Part shown: positions 47,973 through 59,308 of the stretch, piece by piece
Layout of the letters: every line of letters begins with the position of its first letter
Numbering within the stretch: the stretch's first letter is position 1
DNA from: Auanema rhodensis
Lineage: Eukaryota; Nematoda; Chromadorea; Rhabditida; Rhabditidae
Reading direction: 5' to 3'
Assembly: GCA_964057225.1 (NCBI GenBank)
Contig: OZ059894.1
Location: forward strand, 15,530,476-15,594,475
DNA length: 64,000 bases
The notes under the pieces: model-generated
Database searches by the model: none
Seen by the model: only the letters and a program-made list of their open reading frames with translations
What the model was told of the DNA's origin: nothing
Made by a program: the position numbers and the translations under genes

Positions 47973-49533
47973 ATGGCGCGCGCCCCGCCCTTTTTGCTGA
48001 TTCTTCTATCCCTTGTCCCAGGTAAAAAAGAATGTTTTATCGAAAAGATATGGAAAGGAATAAAGCTGTTCGAGAATTTTAATATAAAATAGTACAATTT
48101 GAGCCTCTTATTCAGCAATTTTCGAAATATGCTTATACAATATGCCGGATTCTATCAACTCGATATTATTCATATTATTACAGGAAGTCTAGCTATTGGT
48201 TGCTTTGTTTGTAGTTCTTTCGATGGAGAAAACAAAGCTTGCGAGGATCCATTCAATTCTACACTCGAAAACAATAGCAAAGTCAGTTTCTCAATTTATT
48301 ATTTTTATAATAAATATTGATTAACTTTGTAAATTTTAAATATATCTGTGTTGCAGGAACGGGAAGCAGGCTCTGTAGCTAACTACCATCATCCATGTTG
48401 GGCTTTCAAAAAAGGGCGTCAAGGCTTATTTCCAGCAGATCATTGTATTAAGATCAATGGATATCGAGGTAATCTTTTCATTTCCTTGTTTATTTCATTA
48501 ATGCTTGTCTCATTTGTTCTTAAATCTAATTATATAATCAATTTTCTAGCGGAGAATTCTTCAAAAACTATGATAATTCGCACATGTGCATTGGATTCTG
48601 GCACATTGACTGCCGATACAGGTAGATTTTCTCTACTTGAAAAATAACTTTTTCCCTGTTGTCGCAATTTTTTAACACATTCAGTTATTCTTGGGTTGTC
48701 TTGGGAATATTTAAGTTATACCAAGTGTTTGAAAAATATATATAATACTAATTAAACAAACAGAAGAAATTGGAAAATATTACAAAGAAAGAAAACAACT
48801 GAAACAGAAACCATGTGAGAAATTAGATATATGCATGAAACAAATCCACGTGAAATAGTGCATGGATTCATTATTTCATTTTTCTGTCACGGCTCACCGG
48901 TTGTTTTCGCTGTTTTTTCAGAAATATTTGACCATCAGTTCTATTCAATCACGTTTCATCAAAATATTTTTTTTCAAATAAAACCATTGATTGAGTTATA
49001 CGTTTGTAATCTAAGTATGTACATATTTTTAGAATGAAGTATAAAAAAGTGTTGAATGTAAGAATGTATAAAAAATCAAAAAGCAATCATGTTTTGAGGA
49101 TTATAAGAAAAACATAAATGAATGAAATCGGTAGATTGATATGTCAGTATGATAATCTTATCAAATACATATATGTATATGTATATGATATGTGCATATA
49201 AACCAAAAAGCATAGCTGTTTCTTGCAGTATCTGTATTAAATTGAAATATTAAATGAATGTGTTTTGAAGCCAGTCACGAGTAATGGCAATAAAGGAAAC
49301 TTTAATTTGTCGTTCCAGTGAATAGAAAAATATTTTTTATAAAATATATTTTCCGTTTTTTTTTTCCAGAAATTGTGCGTATCAGTCACTGCGGGCATTT
49401 CAAATATGAGGGTCATCATTACTCCGGCTGTGTTCAAGCCTGTGATACCGATGGATGTAATCCAGCTGTTCGTTTACCGAACATGGTCAGCTTATATCTG
49501 GCAACAATCCTTTTTATTGTATTCCATTTATAG
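47973..49533 (+). CDS. Quiver/sleepless-type Ly6 protein, GPI-anchored (predicted)
   Basis: Five exons: 47973-48021, ~48184-48281, ~48357-48470, ~48550-48619 and ~49371-49533. The ATG at 47973 starts a signal peptide (MARAPPFLLILLSLVPGSLA); an in-frame stop at 47868 and an acceptor TTTTCAG near 47817 bound the 5' end. The mature domain has the Ly6/uPAR three-finger pattern of the quiver branch: CFVCSS, CEDPF, a Cys in HHPCWAF, DHCIKI, RTCALD, SHCGHF, SGCVQACDTDGCN. The CxDPF motif and the CDTDxCN end are typical of quiver-family proteins, which modulate ion channels or receptors at the cell surface. The hydrophobic end MVSLYLATILFIVFHL suits GPI anchoring. The first exon is unusually GC-rich for the window. 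The last intron is ~750 bp. Confidence 0.85.
48620..49370 (+). other. Long last intron of the quiver-like gene
   Basis: AT-rich intron with a dense run of TATATG/ATATAC repeats around 49160-49205. No exon seen. Confidence 0.5.
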
Positions 49534-52107
49534 TATCCAATTATACTTTATGCATTTCCCACTATTTAAGTAATTTGAAGTAATATTAACTTTTACTTTC
49601 ATTTCAACAGCAAAAAAAACAATTTTTATTCATATAAGTATATTATAATGTATTTATAAATATACTATATGTTTATAAATTAAATTACCATATTCTCATA
49701 TATTTTTTTATTATATAATCTTCCATTTGTCTATATCTTCCTCTATTCATTTATATTGAAAAAAATTCCTGTTTTTCAAACGGAAAACTATTTTTCTTGT
49801 TTCATCCCGTAAATATAACAAAAAGACATAAACATATAGTACAATGTTTTAACTATATGTACATATACAGTTTTTTTTTAAATAATGAACAAAGCCATGA
49901 TCGAAGAAGCTCAAATCGTTTGAATCTGAAATATTGGATTTATGATTATAGAATCTTTTCAAGATATTCTTCAATCTTGAATGCAGTGCCTCAATTCAGA
50001 GCTTTTTCGAAACAAAATTATTAAGAAACAATCCATTTGAAACCAATGTAATTTAACAATTTTCCCATAAACAATGTATTATATGATCACCTCTTAGTAT
50101 ATCGGTTTCCTTAATGATATTCCATTCCTGGTGTATCTACGTGAGAGCCAATCATGAATCTAGCAGTAATATTTAAATCTTTATATTTTTCATTATAAAT
50201 ATTCTTACATATAAGATTATAGTTTATACGAATTTATATTGTTTAATATGTGATGTTTCATCCTGATATTGATAGAAAAACCATTAAGAATATATGTTTC
50301 TTCTTCTTTCAGAGCAAAGGCGATCCTCTTTATTTCTCACATTGTAAAAGCGTTTAGCTCGTGTTTCAGCATAATCCATCTAAACTACATACATGTTTTT
50401 TATCTCAAAAATTTATATATATCTGGTATTTGTTTACTGTTTATTGACAGGGATGAATAAACATTTTTATATATGAATGAATATATTTGTTATCTTTTCT
50501 AAAAAATAAAAGAAGATAAATGAAAATGAAAATGCCTTTTACTAGCTTTCATCATATAAATCTTTTCTTACAATCAGGTGGTCGTCCGTTCGATAGGTAC
50601 AATAAGTTTATATGTTAATTATAAAAAATATTCTAAACCATTGAATAACATTGAAAGTCAACCCGCAAACGAAAATTGTTCAAAATTTCCAAAATAAGAG
50701 CTTTCGATGCTATGGCGGCGGCATCACGTGCAGAAACACATCAAACATCAACTGCGACAACGGTCGTTTTCTCTCACGTGTTTTTCAAACGAACAGCTCT
50801 TGATATAGAATTTTTGAAAAGTTTTCAATTGAATTTCATGTATTTATCTTTCTGTCTTCATAGATTTCAAGGGAAAAAAACACGTCTTTATTTCATTTTT
50901 TTTTTCATATTTTCTAACTTTTTATCCTTTTTCATGTTTTTCTACAATGAAACATTTTGCTACATATTCTGCTCCTTCTTCTATCCCTATCTTTTCGTCG
51001 TATATTTCTCCATTCAAATCTTTTTCCTTTTCTTTTCTTTTTTTTTTCTTCATCAACGTGCTTGCTTTTGCCCTTTTTGTTATTCTCTTTCTGCATTTGG
51101 CTGGCAGCCAAGAGAATTGTGGGCGTGTCTAATCATGTGCTACTAGCTTGTTGTCTACTTCGTTTTCTCTATCGTCCGCAATGTTTCACCCACCATCTGA
51201 CTGAACTGGCTGCCAGACAGTGTTGTCATCAATTTCTCTATTTTTAATTTTTTTCTTTTTTTTTTTCATAAATTTTCTTTTTTTTTTTTTTTTTGGTTTT
51301 TCTATTAAATTTGCTTCTTGCCAGTCTTTTTAGTTTGTGTGAAATGTTTGATTACATTAACCAATTTCATTGGAAACTTTCGAAAGCATTCACGAAATTC
51401 AAAAATAGCTGAGCTGTTAATAATTTATATTTCTGAACGATAAAGCCAAAAGTGTTGAGTTATTGTTCTTATTCACTTTTCTACTACTTCAATTCTTACC
51501 ATGTAAGCATTTCGTGTTTTTAAAGTCCTTCATCCCCGCTTTTTCTTAAATATTTTGTGATAAGCGAGTTAATAAAAAGAAAAAAACGTTTGAAGAGAGA
51601 TTGAAAAGAGATTGATATTGTGATAGAAGGAAAAACTAACTGTGCAGAACTTGGAAATTTTGAGAAGAGCGCAATGTCGAGAACTGGAAAAAATGCGTTG
51701 CTGTCAGGTGGAATAGATTGGGAGGAGTCACGAGGGCCTATCTGTTTTGCTGCAGCGGTACTCAATGTTCTATTTACTCCTAGTATAGGCGGTTCTTTCA
51801 GTTCTTCTCCTCGCTGTTTCAACATTTGCCTGCTCGTTTCTCATTACTCTGCCTAGCTTCCTTGATAATAGAACTTTAGCCTTTTTCATTTTTCCTTCTG
51901 TTTCTCTTAAGCTGTAAGCTTATCCGGTTTAAATGATTGCTTGTGCTCCTGTTTACATGTCACATCACCCTCTTTCTGACGCTTACAATGACTCTAATGG
52001 CTTCTCATCGCTTCTCCCACCGTATGGTCCTGTTTACCTGTCTCATCTGAATTCGTCTTGACGTCGTCAGACGTACCACCATCTCTTTTTCGTGTTCGTG
52101 GACGAGG
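49534..52107. other. Intergenic region, quiver-like to histone H1
   Basis: No supported gene. Holds a pyrimidine-rich island at 50880-51070, long T runs at 51250-51300, and a less AT-rich block at 51090-51230 containing GTGGGCGTG. The block 51900-52100 before the H1 start (GTCTTGACGTCGTCAGACGT) is the likely H1 promoter. The open frames 50676-51146 and 51520-51825 have no recognisable domain. Confidence 0.45.
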
Positions 52108-53039
52108 ATGCCTCTCCTCAACTATTTCCGGAAACCGACTCCGTCTCAACCTTCAGCAGTTACAGAACTACGTCGTGAACTGATACTGCTACTGAATAGG
52201 ATGAACGTCGGTACCGGCTATATCCACGAGCTGGATATTATGAATCCAGTTGGTCCAATTGACACTTCTGAAGAAATGATGAGTAGTATGACTAAAACTA
52301 TCTCGAAAAAGGCTACGATGCCTACAAGCAATGTCCAACATCATCCAACTTATCTTACTATGATTAAGGTTATTATTATGGGACCTTTTGCTATTAGTTA
52401 TTCTATTTCAGAGAGCGATTCTGGCTCTCAACGATACTAAAGGTGCTAGCAAAGCTGCCATTCTGAAGTATATTGCTCAGAATTATCAACTTGGAGAAAA
52501 TCTTCCAGTAGTAAGCATTCTGATATGAAGCATAGTTAACTCTTTCCAATTCTTAGATCAATACGCATATTCGTAATGCTTTAAAGAGAGGTTTGGATAG
52601 TGGTGACGTCAAGCAGGTAGGCCATTATTAAACTTTTCTTTGAGCATGAATATGAAACTTGATTCAGGTTAAAGGTCATGGTGCTTCTGGAAGCTTCACT
52701 GTTGCTCCAGCACATAACATGAAGAAAAAAGACATTAAAGCGAAGAAAGCTGTGACTATGTCAGCAAAGCCCAAATCCAAATCTGTCAAAGAAGTAAAAG
52801 AAAAGAAGAAGCCGGTGAAGAAGGTAAATTATCTTGGATAAAGCTTGATTGTAATTTCGATATAGACTGTTGTCAAGAAGGTTACGAAGAAAGCTGCTAA
52901 AGAAAAGGAAATTGCAAAGAAGATAATACCAAAGTTGAGCAAGAAGAAGACAACTATCCATAAGAAAACTAAGAAAGTTTCAAAGAAACCCAAGGCCAAA
53001 ATGACAAAAAAGGCGGCCAAGACCGCGAAGAAGGTCTAA
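52108..53039 (+). CDS. Linker histone H1
   Basis: Exons 52108(or later)-52368, 52412-52510, 52557-52616, 52668-52823 and 52866-53039. The globular winged-helix domain is clear: HHPTYLTMIKRAILALNDTK, GASKAAILKYIAQNY, VINTHIRNALKRGLDSGDVK, GHGASGSFTVA. A long Lys/Ala/Pro tail follows (KKPVKK, KKAAKEKE, KKTKKVSKKPKAK), as in all H1 proteins. It binds linker DNA in chromatin. The start is uncertain: the frame stays open to an ATG at 52108, giving ~85 residues ahead of the globular domain with a non-basic, Leu-rich stretch atypical for H1; ATGs at 52276, 52279 or 52318 give a conventional short N-terminus. Four introns, so this is a polyadenylated, replication-independent type gene. Confidence 0.92.
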
Positions 53040-53600
53040 AGCTTCATGGTTTGAATGTTTTTTTAAAAACCAGTATTTGTAAACTTTTGTAAATAGTGTG
53101 TATATACTTAAGTTAATGTTACTAGTAGATAGTGTTGAGTGTTATATACAGCTTAAGTTCAATATCTTTTTGAAGAAAAAAAAAGTTTGAAGAAAATCAA
53201 AAAATTAAAAGAATTTTTGCAAAAAAACGGAAATTTCCGGGGCCTATAATTGAACAAAGAAAAAAATTGAAACCATTTGTCCCCCCCCCTCCCTCGCAGC
53301 AGTGTTGCTGGCATGCCCTGATGTTTTCCGAAAAAATTTAAACTAAAAAAAGCTTGATTGAGGTGAATTGAAGAAACCTATGTTGCATACGTGAAGAATA
53401 CTAAGCTTGTATATAGTTATTGTTCGTTTTGTCTTTAATAGAATAGATAAATAAAGAATTCATTGAGATCAAATCATATATGAGATCAATACCTGTAGCC
53501 ATAACTATCACTGAGAATCTACCAATACATACACATATCATAGTTCTAAAGCATGAACAGCAGTATCTTCAGAACAAAATAAACCATGCTTAAGAGCATA
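53040..53600. other. Convergent 3' region, H1 / SGNH hydrolase
   Basis: Non-coding. Contains the palindrome CGGAAATTTCCG at about 53228 and a C-homopolymer at 53280-53289. AATAAA at about 53450 on the + strand. No canonical histone 3' stem-loop was seen. Confidence 0.5.
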
Positions 53601-55732
53601 TTAAACTCTTGATTCAATCAATTTCAATATTTCATCTGCAACAAGGCGATGTCCTAGTTCATTGGGATGGAAGGCTCCAGAAGGTGACCCTTGCAAACGA
53701 GATGATTCTTCTAGAGAGCTAAATATAGTAGTAAGTAAATTGAATTTGAGATATGTACTTTCTAACCGTATAGCGGAAACACTTGAACAAACACCTCGAC
53801 TGGCAAATATGGAGGGAATCGATTCAACAACTGTCCAACCGCATTTAAGACCTTTTCGAAGAAGTAGACGATTAAGTCTCTGGAAAAATAGTCGTTCAGC
53901 TTCAACAAGTCGATGTGTTGTGATCTTAATGAGAATCAAGTTTAAGTCATTATTTGATTATTATGTTTACCTTTCGAAACTGATCACAACTAGCATCAAC
54001 AATAGATTGTTCGTTTCGTGTTATGTCATAGTACAGAGGTAACACAACTCTCTGGCTTCCAATAGCTCGAAGCCTACTAGATATTTGATCTAATAAATGA
54101 GCAACAAATAGAAATCTGAAAAAATTTGTTTTGATAAATAGATTTTAAGAAATTATTGTAATTACCTCATATCAAACGATTTACTTTCGCCCTCTCTTTT
54201 TTGTTTTTGTAACGAGTGTAGTACTTCTGCAAAACCTATGTCATTACCACCTACAGTCATTAGGACAAGATCGGGTCCACGACCTCTGAAGAATATCTGT
54301 TTTTCTATCACAGGTTGAATTAATACCTAGCATGAGCCATTTTTTCAACTGTTTCTAGTTGACTAAGCTGGCCGTTCGAACTGCGTAATATACCACGATC
54401 AGCTGATGCACCAGAACAAGCAAGGAAAGTGAGATAAACTGTTTTCTCAGTTTTTTGTTTAGCAACATCATCTGCTACAAGCCATCCAAAAGAATGTCGC
54501 GATCTACGGCATGAGTCTATAAAAAATATTTATGTATATATAGAACCAATTACAGATAAATACAGTAAGTTTTTACTTAGTACATCCATACATTTCCCTA
54601 GGCGTTAATTTTGAAATATAGCCAACATGCTTTAACAAGATCAAAGCATAACCGCTAATTACAAAGCTTTAACATCAAAGAAGCCGTGTACTGGATACGG
54701 TAGCTAATCCTTTTTTCAACTTTAAATAATTTCTTTCACAGAAAAAAAATCTGCTTTTGAAGATGAGAACGCTTAAGATGCATAGAACGTTAAATGTGCC
54801 CATTAAACAAGGAAAAGTCTAAAATAAGCAATAACTATAAAAACATACCATCAAGCCATTCTGCAGGAGAACTTATATCAGCCGGAGCGTCAGGATTTCC
54901 TTCTCCCGATGCGAACGAGTCACCAATCACAACAATCCATACTGATTTTCTTTGAGCTTCCACAGAACCTGTGCCAAAAATCGTACCATTTGCATGTCGC
55001 ACGACTAATGTACACAAATACTCATCCTATAATAGCGATAATAGGAATTTAATAAAATGAAACATTAAAAACGTTACATAAACATATATGAATGTCTAAC
55101 GAAAGAAAGTATTTGAAAGGTAATTATATATGAAAAAGCAACCGATCTTTGCATTTTGTTTGTTCAAAATTAATGATTTACACTAATTTAGGAAAGCACA
55201 CGGTATATTAGCATAAAAGAGCGAGAATGCAGAAAGCGTGCTTTAACACTATTTAGCTATAAGCATAAGTTTTGGGCAGAAGCGAAATAAGGCTAAGAAA
55301 CCTAATATTTATAATATATGTATATATACTAACATCTGTAATCAGATTGAATTGCGCAGAACAATGAGATCCATTGCGATCTTGCACTACAACGTCGTGC
55401 CGTAATAATTGCCATTCATATGTCAAATTTTCTTGGCTTTTTAGTTCATGACAAACAGAAAATATCGTACTTCCAAAATTTCGATAAAATTCTGGTACGG
55501 TATTCAATTGGAGTATAGATGAATTTTCTGCTGCTGACATATACTGAATTTCAAACACATGCGTATTCGGACGAATCTGAAAATATTTTTGAAAATTGTT
55601 TATCAAATGGAATTGACGTTTTAATTTCTACGAACTATCAGAACATACCGTTGAATCCCATAGATATACCATGGAAGATGGCCAATTGTTAATTAGTTGA
55701 AAGAAAAATAAAAACGATTCTGTTCCCAGCAT
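53601..55732 (-). CDS. SGNH/GDSL hydrolase, SEST-like, with N-terminal extension
   Basis: Stop at 53601; the 5' end is uncertain (ATG at 55732 gives MLGTESFLFFFQLINN, a possible signal anchor; a further upstream exon near 55880 is possible). After ~130 residues of Cys-containing, N-glycosylation-rich sequence (YMSAAENSSI, CHELKSQENLTYEW, RNGSHCSAQF) comes the catalytic domain: VVIGDSFASGEGNPD (block I Ser), SCRRSRHSFGWLVADD, FLACSGASADRG, LVLMTVGGNDIGF (Asn/Gly blocks) and GAFHPNELGH (catalytic His). The CxRS and ACSGA motifs and FHPN without the usual Asp three residues earlier resemble the Streptomyces-esterase-like (SEST) branch, which works with a Ser-His pair. Probably a secreted or lumenal esterase; substrate unknown. 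A ~300 bp intron separates blocks I and II. Confidence 0.82.
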
Positions 55733-57598
55733 GGGCAATATTCTGAAATGGGCATATGAAAAAATCAACTGATAAAATGAAGATTGCCTGCAGATGAGGT
55801 TAAAGATAAAGTACAAAGAGAAATTGTTATTGTTTATCAAAATTAACTCGTAAAATGTGTCGGCTTCAATACCACAAAAGACCACCATGTTTAAAACTTC
55901 TCTTATCAAGTATTAATTCCGTAGAATAATCCCATTATTAATTCGAATTGGTTAAATATAATTTCAAAAATATAAAGATACGGATACTGTTATCCAACAA
56001 AATACGGGTCCATTTCTGACCAAATGCAGAATTCAGGACGAAATTGAAAAAAAATTGTGCGGCGGTGAAAAGAGATAAGTGCATGTTCCAAACTAAGAAA
56101 TTAAATTCAGAAATTCACAGATCAGAGAATGAGACAAAATTTTCAACAAATTTATTTTGAAAATTGTGAAGTTAAAGTAATATTACTAGAGAAATCCAGG
56201 AAGAACAAAAATAATATTATTGAACTGAAGTAATTCCGAAATCATTGTAACTATCACACAATCATATAAATACACTCACACAAAGCCCAACATCACCAAC
56301 CAGCAGGAGCGTTTGCGGTGGGTTGGACCACGGCGGACACATCAAAGGAGCCGCCTCGAGATCAGAGCGGTAGGGCTGGCGCCATGAGAGACATGTCGTC
56401 CTCAGCTCTTCACACTCATTCTTCTTGCTTTCGTTTCTGATTTTCTTCTTCTTCTTTTTCCTCGTCCTTGTTTCCTTCGGATTCTTGTTCATCTCTTTCT
56501 GTTAGACAAGAAGTTGTTTGATGACTTTGTTTCTTCTGGAAGAGTCCAAAATGTCCCGAGGTGCTGGACTCGTTTATCAACTTCTCTAAACCAGCAACTT
56601 CATCACGTGGCAGAGTTTGAGAAAAAGGATAGAAGACACTGATATAACTTCAGGATAGAATTCATCTTACTTGCTGTCTTATCTCCGTTTTCCACCCAAA
56701 GCCGTAGAGTATACGTTATGAACAATCAAGAAAAGTGGTTAAAATGCTCACAGGTAATCATAAAGGGAAATGAACCATACTTGTCAACATCTCAATGATA
56801 TCATTGGAAAATCATAAAATTTTCCACCCTTAACTGATAGAAAGTGTAGAGAAACTGCAAAAGAGTTTCTAAACCATTTAAAAATTGTACATTCATAAGA
56901 ATTTAAATAGAAATAGTAAAGAATAAAAATGGACCTATAGTTCTGTGTAATAAGCTGAACACGTGTCGGCAGGTAGCATGAGAAGGAATTATAAGTTTCA
57001 GCTTAAAACAGCTTTATTCGTTATCTAAGACAAAGAAAATGTGTGAACCGGCTGGCTGACAAGCCGCCTGTCTACTGCTCTCAGTCATACTTCTTCATTC
57101 ATCTATTCTAACCAACCAACCCCAATCTTTGAATCTTCAAAGGGATGCCGCTTTTCCGATTGTAAATTATATTGTCGGCATTTTCCAAAACAGCCAAATA
57201 CGAGCTGTAAATCAGCATATAACTTTGATATGAATACGGCTTAATAGCCTGAGGCAAACCGTTCAATCGTGGTGACAAGAGCTTCATACGAAAGCTCATA
57301 TTCAGTATAAAATCAGCCATGGCATTGCTTATTTTGTAATGAAAATGAGCCTACGTGTGACTTAGAGCCATAGTATCTTATAACAAAAAGTTCAACAGCT
57401 CTTAAAATTTTTATAACTCCCATAAGCAGACTATGAAATAAAAGATATTCGTTGTCTATCTAAGGAAATCATCTTTATCAGTAGTATTATAAAGCGAAAC
57501 ATGTGCTAAAAAATGAATAAAATTCTTATGATAACATTGAAACAAAAACTGTTTAAAAACTCAAACTCTTCTTATGATAACATTGAAAGAAATGCTGT
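55733..57598. other. Intergenic region with a GC-richer block
   Basis: Mostly AT-rich. Block 56290-56400 stands out (GCGTTTGCGGTGGG, GGAGCCGCCTCGAG, GGGCTGGCGCC), followed by a (TTC)n-like pyrimidine run to 56470. Another, weaker block is 56940-57110. These could be promoter or 5' UTR of the SGNH hydrolase; the antisense frame 56262-56492 is Lys-rich low complexity and was not called. Confidence 0.4.
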
Positions 57599-57614
57599 TT
57601 AGAAACTCAAACTT
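57523..57614. repeat. 46-bp tandem duplication at a gene's 3' end
   Basis: Two adjacent ~46-bp copies, both starting TTCTTATGATAACATTGAAA and containing TG-TTTA-AAACTCAAACT, with about six differences. The right copy contains the stop codon and last codons of the minus-strand gene; the left copy lies beyond it. Confidence 0.85.
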
Positions 57615-59308
57615 CTCATTTCCATTTTCGTCTTTTCCGCTTGAGCCGCATAATATTCTGCCATTGCAAGCTCCTGAAAAAAGATTTAATCAATTTACAT
57701 CAAATATTTTTTTACTTTTTTAATCTGAGCTTTAATAAGTTCATCTTGCAATGAATTCTTAGAAGGCGGAGACAAATCTATTATACCAGAATCTTTCTCA
57801 ATTCTCGGCTTCTTAGCACTACTTTTCGTAGGAATTGGTTTAGGATTATTTTTCGCTGGTTCTGAAATAAATTAAATACTCCATATATTTTAAAAATATA
57901 TTTTTCCTACTTCGGGTAGAAGAACGTAACACTGTGGGAGCCTTTGTCGCTTAATAAACTAAAGCATAAAAATGAGAAAGATATAGAAAGAAACCTGGAG
58001 GTGTTTTTTTTACAGTAGACGATCTACGACCTCTTTTAGTTGATGTCTTTGGAGTAACTTCAAAATCAATATCAGATAAATCAGAATCTTCTATCGTCTT
58101 GATAGAACTGATGAAATTAGAACTAAGAACTGCAAAAAAAAAATTGAAAAACTAATGAAAGTAAAATCATACTATTATCTTGAAAACTGTCGGACATATC
58201 ACTCATTCGACAATGAGCAAAAAAATCTCCACTCTTTTTTAAATTTCTTAACGGTTCCTCTGTTGTTTTATTAGAGAGTGAAGTTCTATTGGAGATCATA
58301 GGAGAAGGAACAAGAACAACTAAAAAACAAAATTTTTTGTAAGTTTTTATAAAACACTACATACCGTTATCTGGTGATCGGGGCCTCTTAAGTGTCGGTG
58401 AAGGAGTTGGAAACGAGTTCAAGTATGAGTTAAAACCTTTTCTGCTTATATTATTATTATTATTATTATTGATGCTGTTGTTAAAAAGGTTGTCATTATC
58501 CGGCTTAAAAACCTTTCTAGAAAACTGCAAACAGTATATTTAATAAAATTTTTGTGAAAGTTCCAACATCAGGAAGTGTTTGATCGTCAGCTAAAGTCGT
58601 CGAGAAAAATACTGAATCAGTTACGTCTAAAGCATCGAAATCTTCTCTCTACAATATAAAACCTGTATATTAGGTTAAGAAAAAATTCGTGCATCATCAC
58701 ATTCTATCCCCGAATTATCTACTATGGTCCAGTCATAATCTGTCTTGTAAGGAACTAAAGCTGCATGAAAATTGTTCAAAATGATATCAAACCTAGATCC
58801 ACTAAACTTTCATACATAGTAGAAAATTCTTCTTTTCTATATTGAATTGTACGAAGGAGGATAATATCTCCTTTGGTTAACCAAGTCGTACGACTGACAT
58901 TTAAAAAATTCAAAAAATTCTCCTAATATAAAAACTTTTCAATTAAACTTTTAACAAAAATCCCTTACCAATGCATGCGTCATCATCTGAGGAACCAAGG
59001 TATTTTTCAAAAAAGAAGAAGACTTGTCAATTGCCCATTCGTGTCTTCGAGCACAACATTCAGCAAAAATCCTTTCAGAATCAGCATCAGACAGTTCATA
59101 ATGATCTTCAGGTTTAAAATCGAAAAATATAATTATATAAAAAGGCATGTTTACAGTGAGATTCAGAAAATGAAAAATAGGAAAAGATACCTAGAAGAAC
59201 ATCCAGGTCATTCGGTCTTGAGTCTTCATTACTTCTTACAGGTTGTAAATAATCTTTTAATAAAAGAGCAACTTCATAAGCTTCATTATTCCTACATAGA
59301 AACGACAT
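57599..59308 (-). CDS. Unrecognised, probably nuclear protein
   Basis: ATG at 59308 behind GGATATAATAG; TAA at 57599-57601. Not recognised. The first ~170 residues look folded: MSFLCRNNEAYEVALLLKDY, then a helical Cys-containing part (ERIFAECCARRHEWAIDKSS, NTLVPQMMTHALV), then ENFLNFLNVSRTTWLTKGD and ILLRTIQYRKEEFSTMYESL. The rest is mostly disordered: an acidic stretch, an Asn run (seven in-frame Asn codons at about 58448-58471), SPTLKRPRSPD, an acidic-Ser patch DSDLSDIDFEVTPK and a basic STKRGRRSSTVKK that can act as a nuclear localisation signal. It ends in a helix QDELIKAQIKKELAMAEYYA. Could be a chromatin or DNA-binding adaptor; function open. Divergent from the 60.9-kb gene, with which it may share an E2F-type promoter. 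Confidence 0.75.
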
